Source: Betaproteobacteria bacterium (lineage in GTDB: Bacteria > Pseudomonadota > Gammaproteobacteria > Burkholderiales > Casimicrobiaceae). Taken from it: 64,000 nucleotides of DNA. Shown here one piece after another: positions 1-10,220 of this stretch. The translations under genes were made by a program, and so were the position numbers. The stretch is taken from positions 1 through 64,000 of the forward strand of contig JACPUX010000035.1 of NCBI GenBank assembly GCA_016192065.1, given 5' to 3'. Position 1 is the first letter of the stretch, and each line of letters opens with the position of its first letter. The notes under the pieces were generated by a model that saw only the letters and a program-made list of their open reading frames with translations, was not told the DNA's origin and made no database searches.

Positions 1-230
1 GGGCGGGGCTCGCACAACCTTCCCCCCGGCCCCCTTCCTGGGGAAGGGGGTGAGTGCGGTTCGCGGGCTGCGCCCGCTCCGGAGATTGGCTGGCGCCCCC
101 TTCGGGCGGCCGGGCGGGGCTCGCACAACCTTCCCCCCGGCCCCCTTCCTGGGGAAGGGGGTGAGTGCGGTTCGCGGGCTGCGCCCGCTCCGGAGATTGG
201 CTGGCGCCCCCTTCGGGCGGCCGGGCGGGG
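1..230. repeat. 111-bp tandem repeat (two copies plus a partial third)
   Basis: Bases 1-111 recur at 112-222, and a third copy begins at 223 but breaks off after about eight bases, just before the ftsW stop codon. Each unit carries a perfect hairpin, CCCCTTCC-TGG-GGAAGGGG, plus a GC-rich stretch with further dyads. The array may continue past the left edge. It lies where murG would normally follow ftsW with little or no gap. It has no spacer diversity and encodes no convincing protein. Confidence 0.9.
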
Positions 231-234
231 GCGC

Positions 235-1416
235 TCATGCGGAATACCCCCTGAGCAGGAGCCGGTTTTCGTAGTCCGCGCGCAGCAGGATGGCGAGGCC
301 GATGCAGGTGCTGACCATGGCGCTGCCACCGAAGGACAAGAGCGGTAGGGTGAGGCCCTTGGTTGGCAGAACTCCCATGTTCACGCCCATGTTGATCAGC
401 GCCTGCACCGCCAGCCAGATCGCCATGCCCTGGGCAACCAGCGCGGTGAAGGGCCGATCGAGCCGCGCTGCCTGGCGCCCGATCATAAATCCGCGTGCGA
501 CCACCCAGGCGAACAGCGCCAACACCAGAATCACGCCGAACAGACCCAGTTCCTCGGCGATCACGGCCAAGAGGAAATCGGTGTGCGCTTCGGGCAGGTA
601 CATCAGTTTTTCGACGCTGGCGCCCAGGCCCACGCCAAACAACTCGCCGCGACCGAAGGCAATCAGCGCATGGCTTAACTGGTAGCCCTTGTCGAAGGGA
701 TCGGACCAGGGATCGAGAAAGCCCATGAAGCGCTGCAAACGATAAGGAGCGATCACGATCAGCGCCCCCATCGCCAAGGGCAACATGCCCGCCAGCATGA
801 TGAACAGCCGCAAGTCGAGCCCGCCCAGAAACAGCATGCCGAAGGCGATCACGAAGATGACCACCAAAGCGCCGAAATCAGGCTCCATCAACAGCAGCCC
901 ACCCACCGCCACCATCACCGCGAACAACGGCAGGAAACCCTTGACGATACTGTCGCGCATGGGTTGTTCGCCATGCAGCACCGCCGCCTTGCGCACGGCG
1001 TAGCTTGCGGTATAGAGCACGACCGCGAGCTTCATCAGCTCCGAGGGTTGCAGGTTGAAGAAGAAGAGCGAGAGCCAACGCCGGCTGCCATTGACGACAC
1101 GCCCAACCCCCGGCACCAGCACCAGCATCAGGAGCACCGCGCAGAACACGAACAGGTAGGGCGCGGCGGCCTGCCACCAGCGCAAAGGAATCTGAAATAC
1201 CAGCACCGCGGCCACCAGCCCGATGCCCACGAACGCGGCGTGGCGCAGCAGAAAATAGCCGGCGCGGTATCCCGTGCTGCGGCTCGCCTCGGCCATGGCG
1301 ATCGAGGCCGAATAGACCATCACCAGCCCCAGGGCAAGCAGGAGCAGGCTTGCCCAAAGGAGCGACTGGTCGAAGTTCATCATGCGCCGCGCGCTGGCGC
1401 CCGCGATATCAAGCAT
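235..1416 (-). CDS. ftsW: Peptidoglycan glycosyltransferase FtsW (SEDS family)
   Basis: FtsW polymerises lipid II into septal glycan strands together with FtsI. The 393-residue product has about ten hydrophobic segments. It contains the SEDS hallmarks NLQPSELMK near residue 145, a MEPDFG segment, and a C-terminal block with GVLPTKGLTLPLLSFGGS. I chose the ATG at 1416 because AGAGG lies five bases upstream and the gene then overlaps the murD stop by 8 bp. The paired ATGs at 1383/1380 (MMNFDQ) lack a visible ribosome-binding site. It is the last dcw gene in the window; a tandem repeat follows its stop instead of murG. RodA is the alternative SEDS paralogue, but the dcw position makes FtsW much more likely. 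Confidence 0.96.
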   Translation of the reverse strand: MLDIAGASARRMMNFDQSLLWASLLLLALGLVMVYSASIAMAEASRSTGYRAGYFLLRHAAFVGIGLVAAVLVFQIPLRWWQAAAPYLFVFCAVLLMLVLVPGVGRVVNGSRRWLSLFFFNLQPSELMKLAVVLYTASYAVRKAAVLHGEQPMRDSIVKGFLPLFAVMVAVGGLLLMEPDFGALVVIFVIAFGMLFLGGLDLRLFIMLAGMLPLAMGALIVIAPYRLQRFMGFLDPWSDPFDKGYQLSHALIAFGRGELFGVGLGASVEKLMYLPEAHTDFLLAVIAEELGLFGVILVLALFAWVVARGFMIGRQAARLDRPFTALVAQGMAIWLAVQALINMGVNMGVLPTKGLTLPLLSFGGSAMVSTCIGLAILLRADYENRLLLRGYSA

Positions 1417-2782
1417 GGGCGCCTCTGTCGGGCAGAGCTTGCACCGCCTGGACAAACACCTCGGCGCGGTGAGCGTAGTCGCGGAACATGTCGAAGCTCG
1501 CGCAGGCCGGGGACAGCAACACCGCGTCACCCTCCTGGGCTAGGCCCGCTGCACCATGCACCGCGGCTTCGAGGCTGGCGCAACGGCGTACCGGTATACC
1601 CGCGTTGGCCAGCGCGGTTTCCACCAGCGGCGCGTCACGCCCGATAGTGAGCACCGCGCGGCAATGCTTGGCCACCGCCGCGGCCAGCGGCGAGAAGTCC
1701 TGTCCCTTGCCCTCGCCACCGACGATCAGCACCGCCTTGCGACCCAAGCCGGACAGCGCCGCGAGCGTCGCACCGACGTTGGTGCCTTTGGAATCGTCGA
1801 TATAGACCACGCCGCGCTTTTCGGCGACGCGCTCGACGCGATGTGCCAGTCCGCGGAAGGCGGCAAGCGTCGGTGCGAGCGTGCTCTCCTCGACCCCGAG
1901 CGATTGCACCAGCGCGAGCGCCGCCAGCGCGTTGAGGGCGTTGTGCCGGCCGATGAGCGGCAGTTGCGCCAGCGGCAAGATGCGGCGGCGGCCATGTTGC
2001 AGCCACGCGTCGGTGCCCGGCGACAGGCCCCATTCGGTCTCGTCGGCGGGCTCGCTCGCGCCGAAGGTCCAGACGCAACGGCCGGGCCGCGCTAAAGTAA
2101 GGGTCGCGGGCTCATCGCGATTGAGTACCTGCACGCCCCGGCCGGAAAAGACGCGCGCTTTGGCGGCGGCGTATTCGGTCATGCCGGCATAACGATCGAG
2201 ATGATCCTCCGACAAGTTGAGTACGGTCGCCGCGGTGGCATCGATCGAGGAAGTGGTCTCCAACTGAAAGCTCGAGAGTTCCAGCACGAACACCTCCGGA
2301 AAACCCGCGCCGTCCTCCGCCGCGGCCAGCGCGTCGAGTACGGGCAGACCGATATTGCCCGCGACCACAGTGGATCGGCCAGCCGCCACGCAGAGTTCGC
2401 CAGCAAGGCTGGTAACCGTACTCTTGCCATTCGATCCGGTGATGGCCAGTATCCGCTGGCCAGGCGGCAAGTGGCGGGCGAACAGTTCGACGTCGCCCAG
2501 GAGGGGGACGCCACGCGCCACCGCTTCGCGTATGGTCGGTTGGTCCTTGGCGACCCCGGGGCTGATGACGATGAGTTCGCAGGTAGCGAACAAGTCCGCC
2601 GTGAACGCCCCGGCGCGCAGCGCGGCGTCCGGGCATTGCCGCGTCAGCGCGGCGGCGCCGGGCGGCTCGCGGCGAGTATCGGCGACCGTCACCCGGGCAC
2701 CGCGGCGCGTGAGCCAGCGCGCCACCGAGAGTCCGGTGGCACCCAGGCCCAGCACGAGGATAGCGCGGTCGCGAAACTCCAT
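1409..2782 (-). CDS. murD: UDP-N-acetylmuramoyl-L-alanine--D-glutamate ligase MurD
   Basis: MurD adds D-glutamate to UDP-MurNAc-L-Ala in the cytoplasm using ATP. The 457-residue protein starts with a Rossmann-like N-terminal domain (LVLGLGATGLSVARWL). It has the Mur ligase P-loop GSNGKST near residues 115-121, and a C-terminal domain containing VLLSPACASFDMF, typical of MurD. Length is normal for the family. Its ATG follows the mraY stop by one base, and its end overlaps the ftsW start, so translation is probably coupled along the operon. Confidence 0.97.
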   Translation of the reverse strand: MEFRDRAILVLGLGATGLSVARWLTRRGARVTVADTRREPPGAAALTRQCPDAALRAGAFTADLFATCELIVISPGVAKDQPTIREAVARGVPLLGDVELFARHLPPGQRILAITGSNGKSTVTSLAGELCVAAGRSTVVAGNIGLPVLDALAAAEDGAGFPEVFVLELSSFQLETTSSIDATAATVLNLSEDHLDRYAGMTEYAAAKARVFSGRGVQVLNRDEPATLTLARPGRCVWTFGASEPADETEWGLSPGTDAWLQHGRRRILPLAQLPLIGRHNALNALAALALVQSLGVEESTLAPTLAAFRGLAHRVERVAEKRGVVYIDDSKGTNVGATLAALSGLGRKAVLIVGGEGKGQDFSPLAAAVAKHCRAVLTIGRDAPLVETALANAGIPVRRCASLEAAVHGAAGLAQEGDAVLLSPACASFDMFRDYAHRAEVFVQAVQALPDRGAHA

Positions 2783-2783
2783 G

Positions 2784-3935
2784 TCAACGCAGCTTCAATG
2801 TGGAAAGACCGAAAAGCACCAGCAGCATGGTGATGATCCAAAACCGCACCACCACCTGGTTTTCCTTCCACCCCTTGAGTTCGAAGTGGTGATGGATGGG
2901 CGCCATGCGGAAGACGCGCTTGCCGCGCAGCTTGTAGTAGCCGACCTGGATCATCACCGAAAGGGTCTCGATGACGAACACGCCACCCATGATGAACAGC
3001 ACGATTTCCTGGCGCACGATCACCGCCACGGTGCCGAGGGCGGCTCCCAGGGCGAGGGCGCCAACGTCGCCCATGAACACTTCCGCGGGGTAGGCGTTGA
3101 ACCACAGAAAGCCCAACCCGGCTCCGGCCAGAGCGCCGCAGAACACCAGGAGTTCACCGGCCCCGCTGATTGCCGGAAAGCCGAGGTACTTGGCATAGAT
3201 CACGTTGCCAGCCACGTAAGCGAAGATGCCCAGGGCTCCCGCCACCATCACCGTCGGCAGGATCGCCAGGCCGTCGGCGCCGTCGGTCAAGTTCACGGCA
3301 TTGCTGGTGCCGACGATGACACAGAAAGTGAGGGCGATGAATCCGAACACGCCCAGCGGGTAGGCGACATTCTTGAAGAAGGGCACGATCAGATCGGCCT
3401 TGGGGGGGAGATCCATGTTGAGGCCGCTGCCGATCCAGGACACGAACAGGTTGAGCACCTGCGAGCTGTCCGGGGACGGCACGGCAAAGGCGAGGTACAC
3501 CGCGGCGATAAGACCGACCAGCGATTGCCAAAAGAACTTTTGCTTCGCCGAGAGTCCCTTGGGATTGCGATGCACGACTTTGCGATAGTCATCGACCCAA
3601 CCGATCAGCCCAAAGCCCAGAGTGACGGCCAACACCACCCAGATGAAGCGGTTGCGCAAGTCGGCCATGAGCAGGGTGGTGAGCACGATTGCGAGCAGAA
3701 TCAGGGCACCCCCCATGGTCGGCGTGCCGGCCTTGACGAGGTGGGTCTGAGGACCGTCGCTGCGCACCGCCTGGCCGATCTTCATGTGAGTCAGCCGAGC
3801 GATCACTCTCGGTCCCAGCAGAATCGAGATCAGCAACGCGAACATCGCCGCCAGCACCGCGCGAAAGGTGAGGTAGTTGAAGACATTAAACGCGCGAATG
3901 TCGCTCGCCAGCCATTGAGTCAGCCAGAGCAGCAT
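2784..3935 (-). CDS. mraY: Phospho-N-acetylmuramoyl-pentapeptide-transferase MraY
   Basis: MraY transfers phospho-MurNAc-pentapeptide to undecaprenyl phosphate, making lipid I at the inner membrane. The 383-residue product is multi-pass. It shows the family signatures GTPTMGG near residue 70, an aspartate pair in [18 protein letters not shown], and [10 protein letters not shown]. The C-terminal [11 protein letters not shown] motif is also present. It is slightly longer than the 360-residue E. coli protein, as often seen in betaproteobacteria. The start overlaps the murF stop by one base. Confidence 0.98.
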   Translation of the reverse strand: MLLWLTQWLASDIRAFNVFNYLTFRAVLAAMFALLISILLGPRVIARLTHMKIGQAVRSDGPQTHLVKAGTPTMGGALILLAIVLTTLLMADLRNRFIWVVLAVTLGFGLIGWVDDYRKVVHRNPKGLSAKQKFFWQSLVGLIAAVYLAFAVPSPDSSQVLNLFVSWIGSGLNMDLPPKADLIVPFFKNVAYPLGVFGFIALTFCVIVGTSNAVNLTDGADGLAILPTVMVAGALGIFAYVAGNVIYAKYLGFPAISGAGELLVFCGALAGAGLGFLWFNAYPAEVFMGDVGALALGAALGTVAVIVRQEIVLFIMGGVFVIETLSVMIQVGYYKLRGKRVFRMAPIHHHFELKGWKENQVVVRFWIITMLLVLFGLSTLKLR

Positions 3936-5302
3936 CAGTGCGCCTCCATGGTGGCGCTGCTCAAGGCGGCGACCACTCGTTCCATGCGCATGAATCGCGA
4001 CCCCTTCACCAGCACCGTGCTGTGTGCGTCACAAGCCCCACGCACCGCCCGCGCCAGCGCCTCGGCGTTGGGGAACGCCGCGCCGCTGTTGCCCACCGCG
4101 GCTAAAGCACGGCCCATGTGCTCGCCCAGCACAAAAACGCGATCGATACCTTGCTCCTTGGCGGCGCGCAGCACGGTTTCATGCAGCGCGGCGGTCTGCG
4201 CTCCCAGTTCGCCCATGTCGCCCAGCACCAGCAAGCGCTGGCCAGGGCGTTGCGCGAGCACGGCGATGGCCGCGCTCACCGAATCGGGGTTGGCGTTGTA
4301 GCAATCATTGATCAGCAAGGCTCCGTTGGGCCCGGGCAGTTCTTGGAGCCGGCCCGGAACACCGCGAAAAGCCTCGAGTCCTTCCACCACCGCGGCCAGC
4401 CCGATGCCCGCGGCCAGCGCCGCGGCCGTTGCGGCCAGGGCATTGCGCAGGTTGTGCTCCCCGGTCACCTGCAGACGCAGCGTGGTGCTCCCCGCCGGCG
4501 TATGCAGGGTGTGGCCCTTGCCCTGGGTCGCTGCGCTGAAGACACCACGAACCTCGGCGCCGGCGCCAAGGCCGAAGGTCAAGAACGGGCGCACGCCCAG
4601 ATTTGCTCGCCAAAGGCTGGCAAAGACATCATCGGCATTGATCACGCCCACACCTTCGGGGCCGAGACCCTCGAAGATCTCGCCCTTGGCGCGGGCGACC
4701 GCCTCGACCGAACCCAGGCCTTCGAGATGGGCACGCTGGGCGTTGGTCACCAGCGCGACGGTGGGCTGAGTGATGCGGGCGAGTTCGCGGATTTCTCCGG
4801 GATGGTTCATGCCGATTTCGATCACCGCAAACCGATGCGTTTCACGCAGACGCAGCAGACTCAGCGGCAGGCCGATGTGGTTGTTGAAGTTGCCTTCGGT
4901 CGCCAGCACCGCGTCTTCTGCACCGAAAGCGGCTCGACCGATCGTGGCGAGCATTTCCTTGACCGTGGTCTTGCCGTTGCTTCCGGTGATGGCGATCACC
5001 GGCAGTTTGAACTGCGCCCGCCAGGCCTCGGCGCATTGCGCCAAGGCCGGCAGAGTGTCGGCCACGACGACCCGCGGCAGCGGCAGGCCCTGGGCGCGTT
5101 CGGTGCTCACCATAGCCCCCGCCGCGCCTTGGGCGAAGGCGGCTGCGACGAAGTCGTGGCCGTCGAAGCGTTCACCGGGGATGGCGACAAACAGCGCCTG
5201 AGGGGGAAGCTTGCGGCTGTCGGTGGAGACCGCGCGCACTTCGCGGTTGGGGCCGACCAACACGCCGCCGCCGGCCCTTGCGAAGAAGGCGAGATCCATC
5301 AT
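3935..5302 (-). CDS. murF: UDP-N-acetylmuramoyl-tripeptide--D-alanyl-D-alanine ligase MurF
   Basis: MurF adds D-Ala-D-Ala to UDP-MurNAc-tripeptide, completing the cytoplasmic pentapeptide precursor. The 455-residue protein has an N-terminal substrate domain with STDSRKLPP. The ATP-binding motif [12 protein letters not shown] lies around residues 105-116. The central domain has [10 protein letters not shown] and the C-terminal part has [10 protein letters not shown], both characteristic of MurF. The ATG overlaps the murE stop (ATGA), and its own stop meets the mraY start. Confidence 0.97.
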   Translation of the reverse strand: MMDLAFFARAGGGVLVGPNREVRAVSTDSRKLPPQALFVAIPGERFDGHDFVAAAFAQGAAGAMVSTERAQGLPLPRVVVADTLPALAQCAEAWRAQFKLPVIAITGSNGKTTVKEMLATIGRAAFGAEDAVLATEGNFNNHIGLPLSLLRLRETHRFAVIEIGMNHPGEIRELARITQPTVALVTNAQRAHLEGLGSVEAVARAKGEIFEGLGPEGVGVINADDVFASLWRANLGVRPFLTFGLGAGAEVRGVFSAATQGKGHTLHTPAGSTTLRLQVTGEHNLRNALAATAAALAAGIGLAAVVEGLEAFRGVPGRLQELPGPNGALLINDCYNANPDSVSAAIAVLAQRPGQRLLVLGDMGELGAQTAALHETVLRAAKEQGIDRVFVLGEHMGRALAAVGNSGAAFPNAEALARAVRGACDAHSTVLVKGSRFMRMERVVAALSSATMEAH

Positions 5303-6765
5303 GCGCGCCCCCTGGCGGAGAGTTCGGCCTGGGCGCGTTCGAGGTCGGAGAAGGGCTCGCGCCGACCCTGTATTTCCTGGTAAGGTTCGTGCCCCTTGCC
5401 GGCGATGAGCACCACATCGGCTGCCCGGGCCTCTCCCAGGGCGAGGTGGATGGCTTCGCCCCGATCGGCCTCGGTGCTCACCTCACCCCGATCGACCTGG
5501 GCAATGCCGGCCAGGATTTGCCCGATGATCGCCTCCGGGGGCTCGCTGCGCGGATTGTCACTGGTAACGATCACGCGGTCGGCCAGACGCGCGGCCAGAG
5601 CGCCCATCAGCGGGCGCTTGCCGGCATCGCGATCGCCACCGCAGCCGAACACACAGATCAACCGGCCGCCTTCCGCCACCACTGGGCGTAGGGCGAGGAG
5701 CGCGTTTTCCAAGGCGTCCGGGGTGTGAGCATAATCGATCACCACCAGCGCTTGCCCATCTCCACCCAGACTTTGCATGCGGCCCGGCACTGGCTGGCAG
5801 GCCGCCAGGGCCGCCACCGCCTGCGGCAGCGGATGTCCCAGAGCGAGCAGCACGCCCAGCACGCCCAGGAGATTGTAGGCGTTGAAGGCGCCGACCATGG
5901 GGCTGGCGACGTGGGCTTCGCCCCAGCGACCAGTCAGTTCAAAACTGATGCCGGCTGGGCTCTGGCGCAAATTCCGGCCACGCAGATCGCCTCCGCCGAA
6001 ACCATAGCTCAGCACCGCTTGCTGGCGGGCTTGCCGTTCGCCGATGAGGCGGGCGCCAAAAGCATCATCGGCGTTGATCACCGCCTGTTGCAAACCGGGC
6101 CAGGCAAAGAGCCGGGCCTTGGCGCCAGCATAGGCTTCCATGCTGCCGTGAAAATCGAGATGGTCACGGGTGAGATTGGTGAACAGGGCGACGCGGAAGG
6201 GCAGTGCGTTCACCCGGCCCTGTTCGAGACCGTGCGAGGAAACCTCCATGGCCACGGCGGAGGCTCCGGCAGCACGCAATTGCGCCAGCATCTCTTGCAG
6301 TTGGGCGGCGTCCGGCGTGGTGTTCAGCCCCGCTTCCAAGGCACCCGGAAAACCGTGCCCCAGCGTGCCCACCAGGGCCGCGGGGGTGCCCAAATGCGCC
6401 AGCGCCTGGGCGATCCAGTGGGTGGTGGAAGTCTTGCCGTTGGTGCCGGTGACGCCCACCAGGATCAGGTCTCGCGCCGGATGGCCGTGCACTTCCGCGG
6501 CCAATTCGCCCAGGCGTTGCTTGAGTTCGGCCACGGCAAGTTGCGGGCAGCCCCAGGCGGGACTCCAGGTGAAACCGCGTTGCTCCCAGAGCACCGCCGC
6601 AGCGCCACGCGCCAGGGCGTCGGGGATGAAGGCGCGGCCATCGCTGCGCTCCCCGGGGTAGGCGGCGAAGACATCGCCGGGCCGGATGCGGCGGCTGTCG
6701 CTCACCAACCGTGGCACCTTCACGCCCAAGGCCCGGATGACGGAGGCTGGCGGCGCGGCGTTCAC
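5299..6765 (-). CDS. murE: UDP-MurNAc-L-Ala-D-Glu--meso-diaminopimelate ligase MurE
   Basis: MurE adds the third stem-peptide residue. The 488-residue protein carries the P-loop GVTGTNGKTST near residues 107-117. A DNPR motif near residue 405 is the established signature for meso-diaminopimelate rather than lysine, which fits a Gram-negative wall. The start codon is GTG, overlapping the ftsI stop as GTGA. No ATG in the right place competes. The other end overlaps murF by four bases. Confidence 0.97.
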   Translation of the reverse strand: MNAAPPASVIRALGVKVPRLVSDSRRIRPGDVFAAYPGERSDGRAFIPDALARGAAAVLWEQRGFTWSPAWGCPQLAVAELKQRLGELAAEVHGHPARDLILVGVTGTNGKTSTTHWIAQALAHLGTPAALVGTLGHGFPGALEAGLNTTPDAAQLQEMLAQLRAAGASAVAMEVSSHGLEQGRVNALPFRVALFTNLTRDHLDFHGSMEAYAGAKARLFAWPGLQQAVINADDAFGARLIGERQARQQAVLSYGFGGGDLRGRNLRQSPAGISFELTGRWGEAHVASPMVGAFNAYNLLGVLGVLLALGHPLPQAVAALAACQPVPGRMQSLGGDGQALVVIDYAHTPDALENALLALRPVVAEGGRLICVFGCGGDRDAGKRPLMGALAARLADRVIVTSDNPRSEPPEAIIGQILAGIAQVDRGEVSTEADRGEAIHLALGEARAADVVLIAGKGHEPYQEIQGRREPFSDLERAQAELSARGRA

Positions 6766-8495
6766 GTTTCTTCCCTCACCTCAACCGCGTCGGTGCCCGG
6801 CAGAAGGAGGTTCTGGTGGGACCCGTCGCCCGGAATGGCCAGGGCGCGCAGTGCCGCTTCCATGATCTTGCTGAACACCGGCGCCGCCACCGCGCCGCCG
6901 TAGTGCTGCCCGGCCGAGGGCTCGTCGAGCATGACCGCGACAATGAGCCGTGGATTGCTTGCGGGAGCCAGACCCACGAATGAAGACACGTATTTGTTGG
7001 GGGCGTAGCCGTTGCCTTCGACTTTGTGCGCGGTGCCGGTCTTGCCGGCGACGCGATAGCCGGGTACCTGGGCCTTGGGCGCGGTGCCCGAAGCTTGCAC
7101 GGCCATTTCGAGCATCTTGCGCACCGCCAGCGCGGTGTCGCGCGAAAACATCGGCTGCCCGGCGCCCGGGCCGGCGGTCTTCAAGAGCGATACCGGCTTC
7201 AAGTCTCCATCGTTGGCGAACACTGTATAGGCGCGCGCCAGTTGCACCAGATTCACGGAAATGCCATGGCCGTAAGCGATGGTCGCCTGTTCAATCGGAC
7301 GCCAGTTCTTCGCTGGCCGCAGACGCCCGGCTACCTCACCGGGGAAACCGGTCTGCGGGGTATTACCGAAACCGGCTTGCGCCAGGGTGCGCCACAACGT
7401 TTCCGCCGGAAGCGAGAGCGCGACGCGGGCGGAACCGACATTGCTGGATTTCTGGATCACCTGTTCGACCGTGAGCGCCTCATAGACATGCGCATCGTGG
7501 ATCGTCGCCGGGCCGATCTGTAGCCGGCCGCCGGTGGTATTGATCAGCGTGTCCGGCCGAATCTTCTTCGCTTCGAGCGCGGCAGCGATGGTGAACGGCT
7601 TCAAGGTTGATCCGGGCTCGAAGGTGTCGGTGAGCGCGCGGTTGCGGGCCTTGTCGCGCACCAGCTTGGCGCGGTTGTTGGGGTTGTAGCTGGGAAGGTT
7701 GGCCAGCGCGAGGATTTCGCCGCTGATCGCGTCGAGCACCACCACACCGCCCGCTTTGGCCCGGTGCGCGGTGACCGCGGCTTGCAACTCGCGGTAGGCG
7801 AGGTATTGCAGTTTGAGATCGATGGACAGCGCCAGCTCGCGCCCTTCCTGCGGTCGGCGCACGCCTTCGAGATCCTCCACCGCGTCGCCGCGACGATTAA
7901 TGATTACCCTGCGGCTGCCGGACTTGCCCCCCAGCCAGGCCTGATGCCCGAGTTCGATACCCTCCTGGCCATTGTCGTCGATGTCGGTGATCCCGACCAG
8001 ATGGGCCGCCACTTCGCCTGCCGGGTAATAGCGCCGGTATTCGCGCTGTTCGTAGATGCCCTTGATGCGCAGGGACATGGCCCGCTCCGCCACTTCGGGG
8101 GGCAGAGCGCGCTTGAGGAACAGGAACTCGCCGCCCTCGACCACCCGCTGCCGCAATTTCCCGGGGTCGGATTCCAGCAAAGCGGCGAACTTCTCCCACT
8201 GCTCGGGCGTCGCCTCGATCTGCTCGGGGAATGCCCACAGCGACTTCACCGGCGTGCTGATGGCCAGCGGCTCGCCATGGCGATCGGTGATTCTGCCGCG
8301 GTGCGCGGGGATCTCCACCACCCGGCTGAAGCGACTGTTGCCCTGGCTTTGCAGGAAGCCGGTGTTGATCGCCTGCAAATACACGCTGCGCCCGATCAGC
8401 ACCAGAAACAACAGCCCCAGCAGCGCCACCACCATGCTGCCGCGCCAGCTTGGCAGCACGATCGGCGCCTGGGCCTTGAGGATCGCCGACTTCAT
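6762..8495 (-). CDS. ftsI: Septal peptidoglycan transpeptidase FtsI (PBP3)
   Basis: FtsI cross-links septal peptidoglycan. The 577-residue protein has a short cytoplasmic tail and one membrane anchor at about residues 18-40. The periplasmic pedestal domain begins with EIPAHRGRITDRHG. The transpeptidase domain shows all three penicillin-binding motifs: STLK near residue 294 (catalytic Ser), SSN near 350 and KTGT near 485. Four-base overlaps with ftsL upstream and murE downstream indicate coupled translation. Confidence 0.97.
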   Translation of the reverse strand: MKSAILKAQAPIVLPSWRGSMVVALLGLLFLVLIGRSVYLQAINTGFLQSQGNSRFSRVVEIPAHRGRITDRHGEPLAISTPVKSLWAFPEQIEATPEQWEKFAALLESDPGKLRQRVVEGGEFLFLKRALPPEVAERAMSLRIKGIYEQREYRRYYPAGEVAAHLVGITDIDDNGQEGIELGHQAWLGGKSGSRRVIINRRGDAVEDLEGVRRPQEGRELALSIDLKLQYLAYRELQAAVTAHRAKAGGVVVLDAISGEILALANLPSYNPNNRAKLVRDKARNRALTDTFEPGSTLKPFTIAAALEAKKIRPDTLINTTGGRLQIGPATIHDAHVYEALTVEQVIQKSSNVGSARVALSLPAETLWRTLAQAGFGNTPQTGFPGEVAGRLRPAKNWRPIEQATIAYGHGISVNLVQLARAYTVFANDGDLKPVSLLKTAGPGAGQPMFSRDTALAVRKMLEMAVQASGTAPKAQVPGYRVAGKTGTAHKVEGNGYAPNKYVSSFVGLAPASNPRLIVAVMLDEPSAGQHYGGAVAAPVFSKIMEAALRALAIPGDGSHQNLLLPGTDAVEVREET

Positions 8496-8767
8496 AGCCG
8501 GCCTCCGGCGCCCGCGATGACCTGGATGCGGTTCGCGGCGGGGGGTACGAGCTGCAATTTCTCACGCGCCACTTTCTCGATTCGCCCGGGCATGGCCCAG
8601 GTCGATTGTTCGAGCTGCAATTGGTCCCATTCGACTTTGTATTGCTGGGCGAGGTTCTGGCCGCGTTCGATTTCGATGAACAATTTCCTCGACTGGTGGC
8701 GCGACGTCACCAGAGCCAGCGCGCTGGCGACCAGCAGGGCGAGCAGAAAGAGATTCAGGCGCGTCAT
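8492..8767 (-). CDS. ftsL: Cell division protein FtsL
   Basis: A 91-residue bitopic protein with a hydrophobic segment at about residues 4-20. A periplasmic coiled-coil-like stretch ([19 protein letters not shown]) follows, then the conserved ARE(K/R)LQLV region. FtsL forms the FtsQLB complex that activates FtsWI. Sequence conservation in this family is weak, so the call rests on size, topology and its invariant place between rsmH and ftsI. It overlaps both neighbours by four bases. Confidence 0.93.
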   Translation of the reverse strand: MTRLNLFLLALLVASALALVTSRHQSRKLFIEIERGQNLAQQYKVEWDQLQLEQSTWAMPGRIEKVAREKLQLVPPAANRIQVIAGAGGRL

Positions 8768-9714
8768 GCCCGCTCCTGCGCCAGGCGTTCCGCGACCCGC
8801 AACATGGCGCTGCGCGCACGCGGGTTGGCGGCGACCTCTGCGGCGCTGGGCCGGAGCGGCTTGCCGAGCACTGCCAGTTGTGGACGAAACGCCGGCAGCG
8901 GCAGGCCGCGCAACCGCGGGTGCAGTGGCGCGCCGCGGACGTGACTGCTGATGAAGCGCTTGACCATGCGGTCTTCGAGCGAGTGAAAGCTGATCACCAC
9001 CAGCCGACCGCCGGGGTTCAGGACACTCATGGCAGCTTCGAGCACTAGCGACAGCTCCGCAAGTTCCTGATTGACGAAAATCCGTACAGCCTGGAAAGTG
9101 CGTGTCGCCGGATCCTGGCCGGGTTCCCGCGTGCGGACGGCTTGGGCAACGATCGCGGCAAGCTGCCCGGTAGTGGAAATCGGGGCTCGCGCGCGAGCCG
9201 CAACAAGCGCTCTTGCAATCTGTTTAGCAAACCGTTCTTCACCATAATCCGCGATCACCTCCCCGATTTCGCACTCCGGCGCCTCGGCCAGCCACTGCGC
9301 CGCCGATTGGCCGCTGTTTGGATCCATGCGCATGTCCAAAGGGCCGTCGGCGCGAAAGCTGAACCCTCTGCCCGCCTCCTCGATCTGCGGCGAGGAGACG
9401 CCCAGGTCCAGCAGTAGTCCGTCGATATGCGGTGCGGCGCATTGCGCCAGCACCGTCTTGAGTTCGCTGAATCGCCGCGCGCATAAGCTAAAGCGGCGAT
9501 CCTGGTTCAGGACCGGGTCGGCCCGTCCGGCGGCGATGGCGGCCGGATCGCGATCGAGGGCGACGAGCCGCCCCGCTGCTGACAGGCGCGCGAGGATCGC
9601 CCGGCTGTGCCCGCCACGGCCGAAGGTGGCATCGACATAGATGCCTTCGGGGCGCCAGATGAGCGCCTCAACTGCTTCTTCGAGTAGTACCGTGACATGG
9701 TCCACATCGGGCAT
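8764..9714 (-). CDS. rsmH: 16S rRNA (cytosine1402-N4)-methyltransferase RsmH (MraW)
   Basis: RsmH N4-methylates C1402 in the ribosomal P site. The 316-residue product begins [15 protein letters not shown]. It carries the SAM-binding motif [10 protein letters not shown] near residue 34. Other family blocks include [24 protein letters not shown] and [16 protein letters not shown] start it at 9714, where its ATG shares one base with the mraZ stop (TGATG). A longer frame to 9792 would run into mraZ and adds no family similarity. Confidence 0.96.
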   Translation of the reverse strand: MPDVDHVTVLLEEAVEALIWRPEGIYVDATFGRGGHSRAILARLSAAGRLVALDRDPAAIAAGRADPVLNQDRRFSLCARRFSELKTVLAQCAAPHIDGLLLDLGVSSPQIEEAGRGFSFRADGPLDMRMDPNSGQSAAQWLAEAPECEIGEVIADYGEERFAKQIARALVAARARAPISTTGQLAAIVAQAVRTREPGQDPATRTFQAVRIFVNQELAELSLVLEAAMSVLNPGGRLVVISFHSLEDRMVKRFISSHVRGAPLHPRLRGLPLPAFRPQLAVLGKPLRPSAAEVAANPRARSAMLRVAERLAQERA

Positions 9715-10160
9715 CAGAGCGAGAAGCCATCGAGCTCCGCCGGCATGTCCTCGCCCGGAACCACCAGCGCCACTTCGGTAAAGGCCCGCCATTGGGTGTC
9801 GCCCCAGAGTTCGAAGCGGTTCCCCTGGCCGACCAGCACGACTTGCCGCTCGATCCCAGCGAAGACCCGCAGCGCCGGCGGGACGAGAATGCGCCCGGCA
9901 CTATCGAGTTCGACATCGTCGGCATGACCGACCAGCAGGCGCTGCAGTACCCGGATGCGATCGTTGAAGCTGGAAAGCGCCATCAGCTTCTGCTGGATCG
10001 GCTCCCAGGCGGGCAGGGGATAGAGCAGTAAGCACCGGCTGGGGTCGGCGGTGACCACCAGGCGACCCTCGCCGTGGGCGAGCAGGGCTTCGCGGTGCTT
10101 GCTCGGCACGGCCAAGCGCCCTTTGCTGTCCAGCGTGAGCTGTGTAACGCCTCGAAACAC
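9714..10160 (-). CDS. mraZ: Transcriptional regulator MraZ
   Basis: MraZ is a SpoVT/AbrB-fold DNA-binding protein that represses the dcw operon in Gram-negative bacteria where this was studied. The 148-residue product starts [23 protein letters not shown]. The second repeat contains [15 protein letters not shown], so both characteristic DSxGRxxxP motifs are present. I chose the GTG at 10160 because AGAGGAGGA lies four bases upstream and the protein then matches the family N-terminus. The next GTG upstream, at 10187, falls within the operator repeats. Confidence 0.95.
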   Translation of the reverse strand: MFRGVTQLTLDSKGRLAVPSKHREALLAHGEGRLVVTADPSRCLLLYPLPAWEPIQQKLMALSSFNDRIRVLQRLLVGHADDVELDSAGRILVPPALRVFAGIERQVVLVGQGNRFELWGDTQWRAFTEVALVVPGEDMPAELDGFSL

Positions 10161-10180
10161 CGATCCTCCTCTGTGTGGGT

Positions 10181-10220
10181 CTTCCACTATTTCCCACTAA
10201 TTCCCACTCTTTCCCACTAT
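10181..10220 (-). promoter_or_regulatory. MraZ box: four direct repeats at 10-bp spacing
   Basis: On the minus strand three TGGGA repeats and one TGGAA occur exactly 10 bp apart, each followed or preceded by a five-base A/T-rich spacer. This matches the established MraZ operator architecture (TGGGN repeats with 5-bp spacers). The first repeat touches the -10 element and the array covers the expected transcription start, so binding by the adjacent gene product should block the dcw promoter. Confidence 0.88.

Noticed and set aside
1-230. CRISPR-like direct repeats at the left edge
   Set aside because: The repeat unit is 111 bp and contiguous, with no variable spacers and no cas genes.
2355-4301. 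A 648-codon plus-strand frame across murD, mraY and murF
   Set aside because: Low-complexity His/Gln/Arg-rich antisense translation of essential genes; no recognisable domain.
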